This document shows positions 26,794 to 35,577 of a stretch of DNA of 64,000 bases, one piece after another; the first letter of the stretch is position 1, and each line of letters starts with the position of its first letter. The translations under genes were made by a program, and so were the position numbers. A model generated the notes under the pieces. The model was not told the DNA's origin, ran no database searches, and saw nothing but the letters and a program-made list of their open reading frames with translations. Source of the stretch: Hwanghaeella grinnelliae (GTDB lineage: Bacteria > Pseudomonadota > Alphaproteobacteria > UBA8366 > Aestuariispiraceae); contig NZ_SADE01000001.1 of NCBI RefSeq assembly GCF_004005845.1, forward strand, positions 1,488,001-1,552,000, given 5' to 3'.

Positions 26794-28185
26794 ATGGGCA
26801 TGACTTCGCCGTCGAATTCGCCACTTAGTTTTCCAATAAATCTGGGTCGTCAGACCCTGGCGCGCCTGTTCAATTCCCTGATGGCCCTGCAAGCGAATTT
26901 GTGGCTGGTGCCGGCGCTGTACTGCATTGGTTTCTTTATAGTAACGGCGGGTTTGTATACCGCGGAAATAGCGTATCCTGAGATATTCCATAAACCGATA
27001 ACGTTGTTCCAGGGCGAAGCTGCAGACGCAAAGACCGTCGTCGCCACGCTTTTATCGGCCATGATCACCATGGCCACCCTGTCGATTTCCATCACCATTG
27101 TCGTCCTGTCGCTTGCGGCCTCTCAGCTAGGACCGCGATTGATCAAATCCGTCATGTCGGACCGGCGGACGAAAGACTTCATTGGGATGTTCTTCGGCGC
27201 CATTGTCGCTTGTTTCGTCCTGACGGTGATCCTGCATTCCCGGCAACCAGACCAGCCGGTTCCCCAGACGACGATCGCTTTCGTATTTCTAGTGGTTTTC
27301 GTAAACCTGTTCGTATTGCTGGGTTTCGTTCATCACATCGCACAGTCCTGCATGGCCGACAGTGTGATTTACCGTGTCTCGCGTGAGTTGAATCATACCA
27401 TCGACCGCTTGGCGGAAGACGAAGGCACGGAGGATGAATCTGAAGAATTGGCCGACCTGCCGTCTGATTTTGAGAAATCCGGCGTGCCGTTGGAATTGCG
27501 GCAATCGGGTTACATCCAGCATATTGGGTACAAGACCGTCGTCGAAAGGGCCGCCGCAGCCGACGCGTTGGTTCGGATAGATGTTTCCGCGGGCTATTAC
27601 GGCATCGCGGGCGAACGCGTCGGATGGATCCATGGCGTCAAAGACGGTACGGATGAGGCACGGACGCTTTTGGATGCGATCGGCGGTGCGATCACCATCG
27701 ACACAACGCGGACCCCGACGCAGGATCTGGAGTATTCGGTGCGCCATCTGGTGGAAATTGCGGTCAGGGCCCTGTCGCCGGGTATCAACGACAACTATAC
27801 CGCCATCCAGGTTGTCGACCAGTTCTCCGCCTCTCTGGCGGCCATGTTCAGCAAAACAGTCCCCAACGGACGGTATTGCGACGAAGATGGCGTTGCGCGC
27901 CTTTGGGCCGTAACCACAGGGCCGGAGGATATCGTGTTCAATGCCTTCGATCGGATCCGCCTCGCCGCAGCAGGCAAGCCCGACGTGACGGCGCATATGC
28001 TGGCCAAGATAAAGGTCTTATCTTCTTTCGCGCGTCGGGACGCTGTGCGGTCTGTCCTTCGCGATCAGGTCAAGGCGATCATGCAGGACATGGAGTGCTG
28101 CAGCGCCACGATCGTGGACGAGGCTGAGATCAAGTCCCTGGCCGATGAAGCGATGAAATCCCTGCACGGGAAAGGGACCGAATAA
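26794..28185 (+). CDS. DUF2254 integral membrane protein
   Basis: 463-aa protein with four transmembrane helices in the first 190 residues (AEIAYPEIFHKP between the first two, then LSISITIVVLSLAASQLGPR). A large cytosolic domain follows with conserved RALSPGINDNYTAIQVVDQF. The ALSPGINDPxTA motif and overall length define DUF2254. Its function is unknown; members often occur next to stress genes, as here. It is 93 bp after DUF1328 and may be co-expressed. Confidence 0.9.
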   Translation: MGMTSPSNSPLSFPINLGRQTLARLFNSLMALQANLWLVPALYCIGFFIVTAGLYTAEIAYPEIFHKPITLFQGEAADAKTVVATLLSAMITMATLSISITIVVLSLAASQLGPRLIKSVMSDRRTKDFIGMFFGAIVACFVLTVILHSRQPDQPVPQTTIAFVFLVVFVNLFVLLGFVHHIAQSCMADSVIYRVSRELNHTIDRLAEDEGTEDESEELADLPSDFEKSGVPLELRQSGYIQHIGYKTVVERAAAADALVRIDVSAGYYGIAGERVGWIHGVKDGTDEARTLLDAIGGAITIDTTRTPTQDLEYSVRHLVEIAVRALSPGINDNYTAIQVVDQFSASLAAMFSKTVPNGRYCDEDGVARLWAVTTGPEDIVFNAFDRIRLAAAGKPDVTAHMLAKIKVLSSFARRDAVRSVLRDQVKAIMQDMECCSATIVDEAEIKSLADEAMKSLHGKGTE

Positions 28186-28424
28186 GCCTTCCTTACCCGG
28201 CCAGGGGCGTATTTTTACAGGCGCGTTTATATACGTCGATATAACGTTGAAAACAGAATAATATATATAAAACAAAAACTTATCGTATTTTTGCCGTGGC
28301 GGGCCTGTTTTTTCTTTATGAAATCTTTATGCCCAGGCCGTGAATCACACATCGAACCTTCACGGGGATCCGCTCCATATTCAAGGCGTCGCACAAACGC
28401 AGACGCAAATAAGGAGCTTTCAAG

Positions 28425-28943
28425 ATGTGTATCGTTCGCGAACAGATTTCCGATCAAATTCCGCATCTGGAACGATTTGCCATGTCCCTGGTCGGTCACT
28501 CGCGCCGCGCCGATGCGGATGATCTGGTTCAGGATTGTGTCGAACGTGCCCTTGTGAAGGCCGAGCAATTCGAACCGGGCACTAACCTTCGGGCTTGGTT
28601 GTTTACGATGATGCGCAACCTGTTCCTGTCGGGGAAGCGCCACGACAAGGTCCGGAGCGCCCATGTAGAGCTTGTGTCTAAGCAGGAAATGAATTCGCGC
28701 CCCGCCGATCAGGCCGTCTCTCTGTTGCTGAAGCAGACCGATCGCGCGATCAAGACGCTACCCAAGAAAGACCAGGCGCTTATTCGCGATGTGGCGGTTT
28801 ACGATATGCCGTATCAGCAGATTGCCGAGGCCCGCAACGAACGGGTAGGGACGTTGAAATCCCGCCTCAGCCGCGCCCGCATCAAGCTCCGGGATCAAAT
28901 CGGTTTCGCCGTTAATGACAGCGACTTCAGTATGGCAGCCTAA
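28425..28943 (+). CDS. ECF sigma factor, EcfG-like
   Basis: 172-aa RNA polymerase sigma factor with region 2 (HLERFAMSLVGHSRRADADD, LVQDCVERAL, NLRAWLFTMMRNLFLS) and region 4 (IKTLPKKDQALIRDVAVYDM, then QIAEARNERVGTLKSRLSRA). AAGGAG is eight bases before the ATG. The FxPGTNLRAWLF signature is that of EcfG general-stress sigma factors, but the usual phyR-nepR neighbours are absent. It may be a secondary EcfG paralogue. The nearby CsbD/DUF1328/DUF2254 genes are plausible targets (inference). Confidence 0.88.
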   Translation: MCIVREQISDQIPHLERFAMSLVGHSRRADADDLVQDCVERALVKAEQFEPGTNLRAWLFTMMRNLFLSGKRHDKVRSAHVELVSKQEMNSRPADQAVSLLLKQTDRAIKTLPKKDQALIRDVAVYDMPYQQIAEARNERVGTLKSRLSRARIKLRDQIGFAVNDSDFSMAA

Positions 28944-29011
28944 TTCGTTTTGAAGTTTTAACCGGTGAGGACCGGCCCGAACCTGCCAGTAAGGTCCTCC
29001 CCCCTTGCCGG

Positions 29012-29707
29012 TTAAATAAGCCCGGCGTCGGGTACGATCCTGTAACCGACGCCGGGTTCCGTTACGATTATGCGCGGATCGTCGGAATCGTCTTTCAGCT
29101 TGGCGCGCAAATTCTTGATATAGACGCGCAAGTAGTGGGTTTGATCCCGATAGGCCGCGCCCCAGCACTCTTCCAAAATTTGTGAATGCTGCAGCACCTT
29201 GCCCGGGTGGCGCACCATGAAGGCCAGAATGTCGAATTCCTTCTTGGTCAGGCGAATAGGCTGGCCGGCCAATTCTACCGACCGTTGGGCCATGTTGATG
29301 CTCAAGGTTCCCACCTTCAGCGACCCATCCTCGCCGGCACTTTCAGCCTCCGAGAAGTCCCGGAACAGCCGGCGCAACCTGGCCAGCAATTCCCCCATGC
29401 CAAAAGGCTTGGTTACATAATCGTTCGCCCCGACATCCAGCGCGGAAATCTTCTGGGACTCGTGGTGGCGGGCGGAAAGAACAATAACCGGTGTCTCGGA
29501 AAATTCGCGTATGGTGCGCAGCACGTCCAAACCGTCCTGGTCCGGCAGTCCCAGGTCGAGGATCATGGCATCCGGATTCCAAGTGGTGAATTCCCGGATC
29601 GCGGAATTCCCATCTTCAGCCTGGCGGACTTCGTTCCCATGCGCGGTCAAGCTGGCGGTGAGGAAACGGCGGATTGGTGCTTCGTCGTCGACAACTAATA
29701 CCTTCAT
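29012..29707 (-). CDS. OmpR/KdpE-family response regulator
   Basis: 231-aa regulator. The receiver domain has Asp7/Asp8 and phospho-acceptor Asp51 (MILDLGLPDQDG) and the VTKPF lysine. The C-terminal winged helix carries LTKKEFDILAFMVRHPGKVL and HYLRVYIKNLRAKLKDDSDD. The closest resemblance is KdpE. It lies 9 bp downstream of the KdpD-like kinase on the same strand. No kdpFABC genes lie in the window, so its target may not be potassium uptake. Confidence 0.92.
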   Translation of the reverse strand: MKVLVVDDEAPIRRFLTASLTAHGNEVRQAEDGNSAIREFTTWNPDAMILDLGLPDQDGLDVLRTIREFSETPVIVLSARHHESQKISALDVGANDYVTKPFGMGELLARLRRLFRDFSEAESAGEDGSLKVGTLSINMAQRSVELAGQPIRLTKKEFDILAFMVRHPGKVLQHSQILEECWGAAYRDQTHYLRVYIKNLRAKLKDDSDDPRIIVTEPGVGYRIVPDAGLI

Positions 29708-29716
29708 GGGGATACC

Positions 29717-31726
29717 CTAACCGGTCATCTCCGAATTTTCCAATACGATGACATTATCGACGGGCAGTTCCAGGTTGAAACGGGACCCTTTGCCCTGTCC
29801 GTCGCTTTCCGCCCAAACGCGCCCACCGTGAAGCCGAGCGATTTCCTTGCAAATACTCAATCCGAGCCCTGGGCTGCTTTCCGTGTGCGAGGCGTGACGA
29901 ACCTTGAATAAGCGCTCAAAAATCCTTTCTAGATTCTCAGGCGCTATGCCAACGCCCGAATCCGCGACAGTGAAGACAACTGTTGAGCCGTTGCTTTTCA
30001 GGATTGCGGTAATGTTGCTGCCGGCGCCGGAATATTTGGTGGCGTTTTCCAGGAAATTCTGGACGATCTTTTCAAGCAGCAACGCTTCGCCGCTAACGAA
30101 GGGGATGGGGTGATCGAAGTCGCGCTCGAAATTGAAATTGGCCAAGTGGGACGAAATCGACTCCGCGACCGTATCGACGATGTCGACAAGGTCGACCGGT
30201 TCCAGGCGCGACTCCAGGTCGTCATGTTCCAGTTTCGTTAGGTCCAGCACTTCCGCGACGAACCGATCCAGCCGTGAGGCTTCGTTGTAGATATCGTCCA
30301 GCAGGCTATTGATTGTTTCTTCGTCGTATTTGTCTCTGAAGGCCTGCAGGCTGGTCGCGCTGCCGATAATGGTGGACAGCGGCGTTCTGAAATCGTGCGA
30401 CACCGCTGACAAAACCGTGTTGTGCAGGTTCTCGGTCGTTTCCTTTGCCCTGACCTGTTCGACTTCTTCTTCCGCGATGATCCGTTCGACGGCTATGCCG
30501 GACAAGTCGGCGACCACCTCGATCAACACGCGGATCCGCGGGTCGGCCAGTTTCTGCTCTTCGATCTTGTCGATCACGATCAACCCAGACGGATTGTTGC
30601 CGCCCGAAATCGGCTGGAAGTGTAGAATCGTGTCGTTCGCGACGCTGGTCCCGTAACCGGTAGGTTCGCCCGTTTCCAGGGCGATCTGGGCGGCTAAGAG
30701 ATCGGCGGGCAGGATATCGTATCCCGTCTGCTTGGCCAGTTCGGCGGCGAAGACTTTCTCTCCATAGCGATAGTCGACAATGAAGACACGGGCGTTCAGC
30801 GGCTTTTCGAGTTCGCCGGCCACAAGTTCATAAGCTTTCTCAAGCGTGACGGTTTCCGTCAGCTTCCGAGAAATTTTCAGGACGATTTCGTTGAAGGCCT
30901 GTTTCTCCCGCGCCGAACTGAGCAAATCGGCCGCGCGGCCAACGAGAACACTGGTGAGGGAGCCGACGACAAGGAAAATGACCAAAGTCATGATGTCTTC
31001 GACGCTGTCGATCTTGATCGACCTGATCGGGATGACGAACAGGAAGTTCAGCATCAACATGCCCGCGGCGGCGGCAACAAGGCCGCCCCACCGTCCGAAC
31101 AGAACCGCCGACAGGACGACTGAAGTAATCATGACCATGTAGGGAAAGACGATGGGGGTAGAGGCGCGAAACTCCCAGCAGACATAGGCGCTGAGCCCCA
31201 CCAGCCCTAAAACACCGGCAAGGTTCCACAGGGTCTTTCGGCCTGATTTTGGGTTTTCGGCGGAATGGACGATTGAATAACCGGAGGTCAGGGCATCGCA
31301 TTCCATGCGGTGCAGCTCCGCCGATTTCAGTATCGACCGCAAATTGCGGTAGAGGCGATAGCCGAGGTATTTGCCGATAATCCCTTTCGGCTGGAAGATC
31401 AGAACGTTGTCCAGGCCGGCGCCGATCTTGCCCATAAGATCGAACAGTTCATCGCGGGTGCCCAGCACCGTCTTCGCACCGGACCGTTCGGCCAGGAAGC
31501 CTATATCCCCGGTCCATGCGTCGGACAAATCGCCCAAGGCGTCGGGCGTCCGGGTGATGACGAAGACCAGCCAGTTTTCCGGGGATGTTCTGAATTGCTG
31601 CGAGGCTATCCTGCGCACGGAACGCCAATCTGTGGCGGTTTTCAAGATGACGACGTGGCGGATGCCGTCATGAGGGGCGCTTTCAGAATGTTGAATAGAC
31701 TGGTCGTCACTGGCTGTCGTGTTCAA
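29717..31726 (-). CDS. KdpD-like sensor histidine kinase lacking the N-terminal KdpD domain
   Basis: About 669 aa if translation starts at the TTG at 31726 (an open frame reaches 31846, but its extra residues look non-coding). The N-terminus resembles only the universal-stress-protein-like part of KdpD (HVVILKTATDWRSVRRIASQ). Then come four DUF4118 transmembrane helices (about 170-280), a GAF-like region, HisKA with His444 in SHDFRTPLSTIIGSATSLQA, and HATPase_c (NFLENATKYS, VADSGVGIAP, GLGLSI). The roughly 200-residue KdpD P-loop domain (normally GRLKI..GAAPGVGKT) is missing. It pairs with the adjacent response regulator. Confidence 0.85.
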   Translation of the reverse strand: MNTTASDDQSIQHSESAPHDGIRHVVILKTATDWRSVRRIASQQFRTSPENWLVFVITRTPDALGDLSDAWTGDIGFLAERSGAKTVLGTRDELFDLMGKIGAGLDNVLIFQPKGIIGKYLGYRLYRNLRSILKSAELHRMECDALTSGYSIVHSAENPKSGRKTLWNLAGVLGLVGLSAYVCWEFRASTPIVFPYMVMITSVVLSAVLFGRWGGLVAAAAGMLMLNFLFVIPIRSIKIDSVEDIMTLVIFLVVGSLTSVLVGRAADLLSSAREKQAFNEIVLKISRKLTETVTLEKAYELVAGELEKPLNARVFIVDYRYGEKVFAAELAKQTGYDILPADLLAAQIALETGEPTGYGTSVANDTILHFQPISGGNNPSGLIVIDKIEEQKLADPRIRVLIEVVADLSGIAVERIIAEEEVEQVRAKETTENLHNTVLSAVSHDFRTPLSTIIGSATSLQAFRDKYDEETINSLLDDIYNEASRLDRFVAEVLDLTKLEHDDLESRLEPVDLVDIVDTVAESISSHLANFNFERDFDHPIPFVSGEALLLEKIVQNFLENATKYSGAGSNITAILKSNGSTVVFTVADSGVGIAPENLERIFERLFKVRHASHTESSPGLGLSICKEIARLHGGRVWAESDGQGKGSRFNLELPVDNVIVLENSEMTG

Positions 31727-32106
31727 TTTAATGCATTCCCATCGGTCCCGCCGACCTGGCGGAAATGTTACACTATACCCCCCAATGCATTGTAGGGCGC
31801 CGGCACGTTGGTATTGCTGATGTCGTGAACGTTGGCCTGAAACCAAGCTCTGCCGTACGTCTTACCTATTCCTTCTGACATAGAAACCCCCATTTAGGGA
31901 GTCCTGGATGCTTTACCGTCCCGTAATATCGCCTTTGATCGTAGGGAACGGTTGCGGGGTAATGGTGATCGAAAAAAAAACGACATGCCGTCCTGATTTT
32001 CGCCACAATTGAATGCAACCTTCTTTTCATCCCCGGCGTTATTGAACCAGCACTATTGGGGTTCTCACCAGGCTGGTTGACGCCAGACAAGTTGATGGAG
32101 GCAACG

Positions 32107-32385
32107 ATGTTCCTGACCCAGGTAAATGACCGTGCCGGTTTTCCCGCGTCTTCCCGTGCCGCGATTGTCGCGCGCAGGATGGAAAGCCGACTGACCGGAA
32201 CCATGGTTGCCGCCGGCTTTGCGACGTTGATGCTGATCGGCGTTGCGCTGACGGCCAACGACATCCATGCCTCAGGCGATGCGCTGAAGGCGCGGGTCTG
32301 GCAATCGGTGTCCAATGTCCTGTGCAGCAGCCATTTGGATGCAATTACGCCGATCGGGTCGTCCTGCGGGGCGGTAGGGCGCTAG
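32107..32385 (+). CDS. Small membrane protein, unknown function
   Basis: 92 aa from the ATG at 32107, which follows GGAGGC. It has one hydrophobic segment (TMVAAGFATLMLIGVALTAN, about residues 31-50) after a polar start, then a periplasmic tail with two cysteines (NVLCSSHLD and GSSCGAVG). No family was recognised. A strong terminator follows, supporting a real single-gene unit. Confidence 0.6.
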   Translation: MFLTQVNDRAGFPASSRAAIVARRMESRLTGTMVAAGFATLMLIGVALTANDIHASGDALKARVWQSVSNVLCSSHLDAITPIGSSCGAVGR

Positions 32386-32729
32386 ATCTACTCTTTTAAT
32401 GCCCTGGCCGATTCCGGCGCTATCTGAATGGTCGCCGCACTGATCGACCGTTCTGTTTTCTAGCCGGCCTATTTACAGGCCGGCTTCTTTCCGGGCTGGA
32501 AGTCGCCTTCCGGCCCGTTTCCTTCTCTAACCACCGCTGTTTCCTCAAAAAAAACGAGATGCTGAATGCAACGCCCGCAAGGCTGGGCCGTTAATAGGTC
32601 AAGGAAGGCAGCCGGTCGATACATACCGACGGCGCGCGTTTCAAAACCATAGTTTCAAATCGCGCCAATCGGACGCGACCACAATCCACCAGCGCCGTAA
32701 AGGCGTCAAACCACATCAAGGAGATCTAA
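32386..32729. other. Intergenic region upstream of the OmpA-domain gene
   Basis: 344 bp without a supported gene. It contains the terminator at 32463-32490. The remainder presumably holds the promoter and 5' leader of the OmpA-domain gene. No recognisable riboswitch or small RNA was seen. Confidence 0.5.
32463..32490 (+). terminator. Rho-independent terminator
   Basis: Perfect 8-bp stem GCCGGCCT/AGGCCGGC with a 6-nt loop, then TTCTTT. It lies 78 bp after the small membrane protein gene. Confidence 0.75.
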
Positions 32730-33686
32730 ATGAGCTTCAAGATCAAGATGACGACTGCGACCATGGCCGCCTGTATCGCTTTTGCGGCGGCCCCGGCCAG
32801 TGCCGCCAATATTCTCTTCCCGGACTATGAAGAGTTCAAAAGCCATACTGTGACGGGCTCCGATTTCAATGCGGAACTGGCGCGTCAGTATCAGACTCTA
32901 AGTGCCTATGAATACGAAGAAATGTACGACTACATCGATGCCGAAACCTATGCGGAACGCGGTATGATGGCTGAGAAGGATATCTCACCGTCGCCGTTCA
33001 AGCCGGAAGAGTGGAGCATCGACGATCCTTCTGCCATGAAGGAATTGCAGGCCGCCCGTGTCGAACTGATCGGCGCGCTGCAAAAGGGCGCCGGCAATAT
33101 CGCGCCGGGCCGTGCGGCCAATGCGCAGGCCAAGTTCGATTGCTGGGTCGAGCAGCAGGAAGAAGGTTGGCAGACCGATCATATCGCGCAGTGCCGCGAA
33201 GGATTCCGCGCCGCGATGCTGGACCTGCACGAAGCGATGATGCCGAAGAAGGCCGAAGCGGAACCGGCCGCCCCGGTCGCCAAGACCGAGCCGCTGGCCT
33301 TGCCGCCGCGCGTGGAGTTGAGCCGTGAGGTAATTTACTTCGACTTTGATGACGCGACGCTGACGCAGAGCGCTGAACGCAAGATCCGCTTGCTGACCGA
33401 GAGCATCGCCGATCTGGATGACATCAACGTCCATGTGGAAGGTCATGCCGACCGTGCTGGTCCGTCGGACTACAACAAGGCGCTTTCAGAGAAACGGGCG
33501 GAGAACGTTCGTAACGCCCTGATCGCCAATGGCTTGCCGACCTCTAAGCTGAAGCGGATGCTGACCGACTCGGAAGGCGAGACCGATCCGGCTGTTGCCA
33601 CCGCGGATGGTGTTCGGGAAGCGCGGAATCGTCGGGTTGAGATCTCCGTCACCGGTTTCGAACAAAAGACGGCTTCCACCCAGTAA
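32730..33686 (+). CDS. OmpA-domain outer-membrane/periplasmic protein
   Basis: 318 aa beginning after AAGGAG. It has a signal peptide (MAACIAFAAAPASAANI), then a helical N-terminal region of about 190 residues with two cysteines (FDCWVEQQ and IAQCREGF). The C-terminal OmpA-like peptidoglycan-binding domain has YFDFDDATLT, then VHVEGHADRAGPSDYNKALS and KRAENVRNALIANG. There is no beta-barrel, so it is probably a periplasmic linker to peptidoglycan. Its N-terminal domain resembles other alphaproteobacterial OmpA-family proteins encoded near stress loci. A terminator follows. Confidence 0.88.
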   Translation: MSFKIKMTTATMAACIAFAAAPASAANILFPDYEEFKSHTVTGSDFNAELARQYQTLSAYEYEEMYDYIDAETYAERGMMAEKDISPSPFKPEEWSIDDPSAMKELQAARVELIGALQKGAGNIAPGRAANAQAKFDCWVEQQEEGWQTDHIAQCREGFRAAMLDLHEAMMPKKAEAEPAAPVAKTEPLALPPRVELSREVIYFDFDDATLTQSAERKIRLLTESIADLDDINVHVEGHADRAGPSDYNKALSEKRAENVRNALIANGLPTSKLKRMLTDSEGETDPAVATADGVREARNRRVEISVTGFEQKTASTQ

Positions 33687-33745
33687 CCGTTGCCGTAGAG
33701 TGGAGGAAAGTGGGCGTTAGCCGCCCGCTCTAATCAAAGCACATG

Positions 33746-33785
33746 CTCCCCCGTCCCTTGGTTTGGGCGGGGGAGTTTGCTTTTT
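33746..33785 (+). terminator. Rho-independent terminator after OmpA-domain gene
   Basis: Stem CTCCCCCG/CGGGGGAG (33746-33753 with 33768-33775), extended by inner CCC/GGG pairing, followed by TTTGCTTTTT. Confidence 0.85.
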
Positions 33786-33941
33786 GATGGTATTTGGATG
33801 CCGCGGCGAAGAAATGTGACTGGTGATTGAAAACGTGCATGTTGGTTTGCCTTGTTACTGACCGCAGAAACATCGGAACCATAATTGTGTGTTAGACGAA
33901 GAGGGGAATATCCATATTACTAATATAGGGAGAGAGCAGGG

Positions 33942-34742
33942 ATGAAGAATTGTAGGGGAGTAATTGCCGCGGCCGTGATGGGGGCGTCGATCGTTTTGGC
34001 CGGCCAGGCAGGGGCCGTAACGCTGACAGAGCAGACCTTCGACACGGATCCCGTTTTAGGGGCAAGCCAGGCACCGGGTGTTTGGTATACTGACCGTTTC
34101 GCGCCCGCGGGCTTCGAGTCTGAATTCTTTGACGGCGACAACCGTCTTGCCCATACGATTTCGTCCGCCGACGGCGCGACAGGCCGCCCGAGCGGTTTCG
34201 CCAGTTCCTTCTATAATACGCAGGGTCGCAAGTTCGACACGGTCGGTGCGACATCCATTTCCGTCGACTTCTATGTCGACTCGGCTTTCCAGAACGACAC
34301 GGGCCGGATCGCGGGAATTTGGGGAACCGGTTTCGAGGGCGATGGTTCGACAATTTCACATTTTCCGATCATCGAATTCGCGGATAGTGACTTCCAAGTC
34401 TGGGACGGGACGCAATTCGTTGACCCGTCAACGGCGCCGGTCTTTTCTTTCGACACCTTCGTCAACTTGGCCATCGACTTGGACACGGTTAACGACGTGT
34501 TCAACTTCTCCATCGCCGGACAACAAGTTCTGACGACCGGTGCGTTTGGCACCCAGTCGATCGACAACATCATCCTGCAGAACATCAATACCGACGCGGG
34601 CGTGGATCGCACGGTCTATTGGGACAATCTTACGGCGAAATCCGTCGCGGCTGTTCCGGTACCGGCCGCCTTGCCGCTTTTGGCAGCCGCCATCGCGGGC
34701 CTTGGGTTCGCCGGGTGGCGTAAGCGCCGCGTAAGCGCTTGA
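33942..34742 (+). CDS. VPxxP-CTERM (PEP-CTERM-like) sorted secreted protein
   Basis: 266-aa exported protein. The signal peptide (VIAAAVMGASIVLAGQAGA) is followed by a beta-rich body of unknown family. The C-terminal sorting tail has AVPVPAALPLLAAAIAGLGF and then GWRKRR: the VP-x-P motif, a hydrophobic helix and a basic end. Such tails are recognised by exosortase-type enzymes and usually mark surface or exopolysaccharide-associated proteins (family knowledge). No exosortase gene is in the window. It is a single-gene unit with its own terminator. Confidence 0.85.
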   Translation: MKNCRGVIAAAVMGASIVLAGQAGAVTLTEQTFDTDPVLGASQAPGVWYTDRFAPAGFESEFFDGDNRLAHTISSADGATGRPSGFASSFYNTQGRKFDTVGATSISVDFYVDSAFQNDTGRIAGIWGTGFEGDGSTISHFPIIEFADSDFQVWDGTQFVDPSTAPVFSFDTFVNLAIDLDTVNDVFNFSIAGQQVLTTGAFGTQSIDNIILQNINTDAGVDRTVYWDNLTAKSVAAVPVPAALPLLAAAIAGLGFAGWRKRRVSA

Positions 34743-34765
34743 TTACAGGTGCCATGAGGTTTCGG

Positions 34766-34792
34766 AAAAGGGCGCTTCGGCGCCCTTTTTTC
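34766..34792 (+). terminator. Rho-independent terminator after CTERM gene
   Basis: Stem GGGCGC/GCGCCC with a TTCG tetraloop, extended by A-T pairs, then a T-run. It could also serve the converging minus-strand GST gene, because the flanking A and T runs are symmetrical. Confidence 0.88.
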
Positions 34793-34808
34793 CGTCCTAA
34801 TGCACGAC

Positions 34809-35573
34809 CTATTTACCTTTTTGTCCGAACAGGACCTTTCGTTCCTCATCGCTTGGCGGGGCGCTTCGGCGGGACTCCTTGCCAAGGTCGACGCCACGTT
34901 GCACGGGGGGGCGTTCCTTGATCTCAGACCGCCAGCGGCTGAGGTTCGGATAGGCCGATAGATCCATCGAGGGGGTATCGGCCAACGGCGATTTGGACAG
35001 CATCGGCTTGGCGATCAGCACCCAGGGCCAATTGATCATATCCGCGATGGTATAGTCGTCGCCCAGGATAAAGCGGCGTCCCTCAAGGCGGCGGTCCAGC
35101 ACGCCCAGGCAGCGGTCGTATTCATTGGCGTAGCGTTCCGCCGAATAGGCGTTGTCGCCCTGATCCCGGCCCGGGGCGTAATTCACGAAATGGCTCAACT
35201 GACCGCCCATCGGCCCCTGGTTGCCGGTCTGCCAGAACAGCCATTCCAGGCATTCCTTCCGGCCGCGCGGATCCTTCGGGATGAACGAGCCGAATTTGTC
35301 GGCAAGGTAAATCATGATGGCGCCGGATTCGAAAACAGACACCGGTTCGGTTCCGTATTCGGCGGGCGGGGCGTGATCGACGATGGCGGGCATGCGGTTG
35401 TTCGGGCTGATCTTCAGGAAGTCCGGTTTGAACTGATCGCCCTTGCCGATATTCACCGGGATCATCGTGTAGTCGATGCCCAGCGCATCGACCAATTCCT
35501 CCAACAGGATGGAGACCTTCCAGCCATTGGGGGTCGGCCAGTAATAGAAATCGATCACTGTCTGCGTCGTCAT
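34809..35573 (-). CDS. Glutathione S-transferase, YfcG/YghU-like
   Basis: 254-aa GST of the Ure2p-like/Nu class, which acts mostly as a glutathione-dependent disulphide reductase. The thioredoxin domain starts IDFYYWPTPNGWKVSILLEE and contains LKISPNNRMPAIVDH and the glutathione-binding VFESGAIMIYLADKFG. The helical domain has LEWLFWQTGNQGPMGGQLSH. The start is the ATG at 35573; the longer open frame to 35681 runs into the preceding CoA-transferase gene. It is 4 bp downstream of that gene, so the two form an operon. Its tail is about 30 residues longer than YfcG and highly charged. Confidence 0.92.
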   Translation of the reverse strand: MTTQTVIDFYYWPTPNGWKVSILLEELVDALGIDYTMIPVNIGKGDQFKPDFLKISPNNRMPAIVDHAPPAEYGTEPVSVFESGAIMIYLADKFGSFIPKDPRGRKECLEWLFWQTGNQGPMGGQLSHFVNYAPGRDQGDNAYSAERYANEYDRCLGVLDRRLEGRRFILGDDYTIADMINWPWVLIAKPMLSKSPLADTPSMDLSAYPNLSRWRSEIKERPPVQRGVDLGKESRRSAPPSDEERKVLFGQKGK

Positions 35574-35577
35574 GCTC

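Noticed and set aside
31945-31949. GGAAC as an EcfG -35 element near the KdpD-like gene
   Set aside because: No CGTT lies 16-17 bp downstream. The same was true of GGAAC at 33875 before the CTERM gene.
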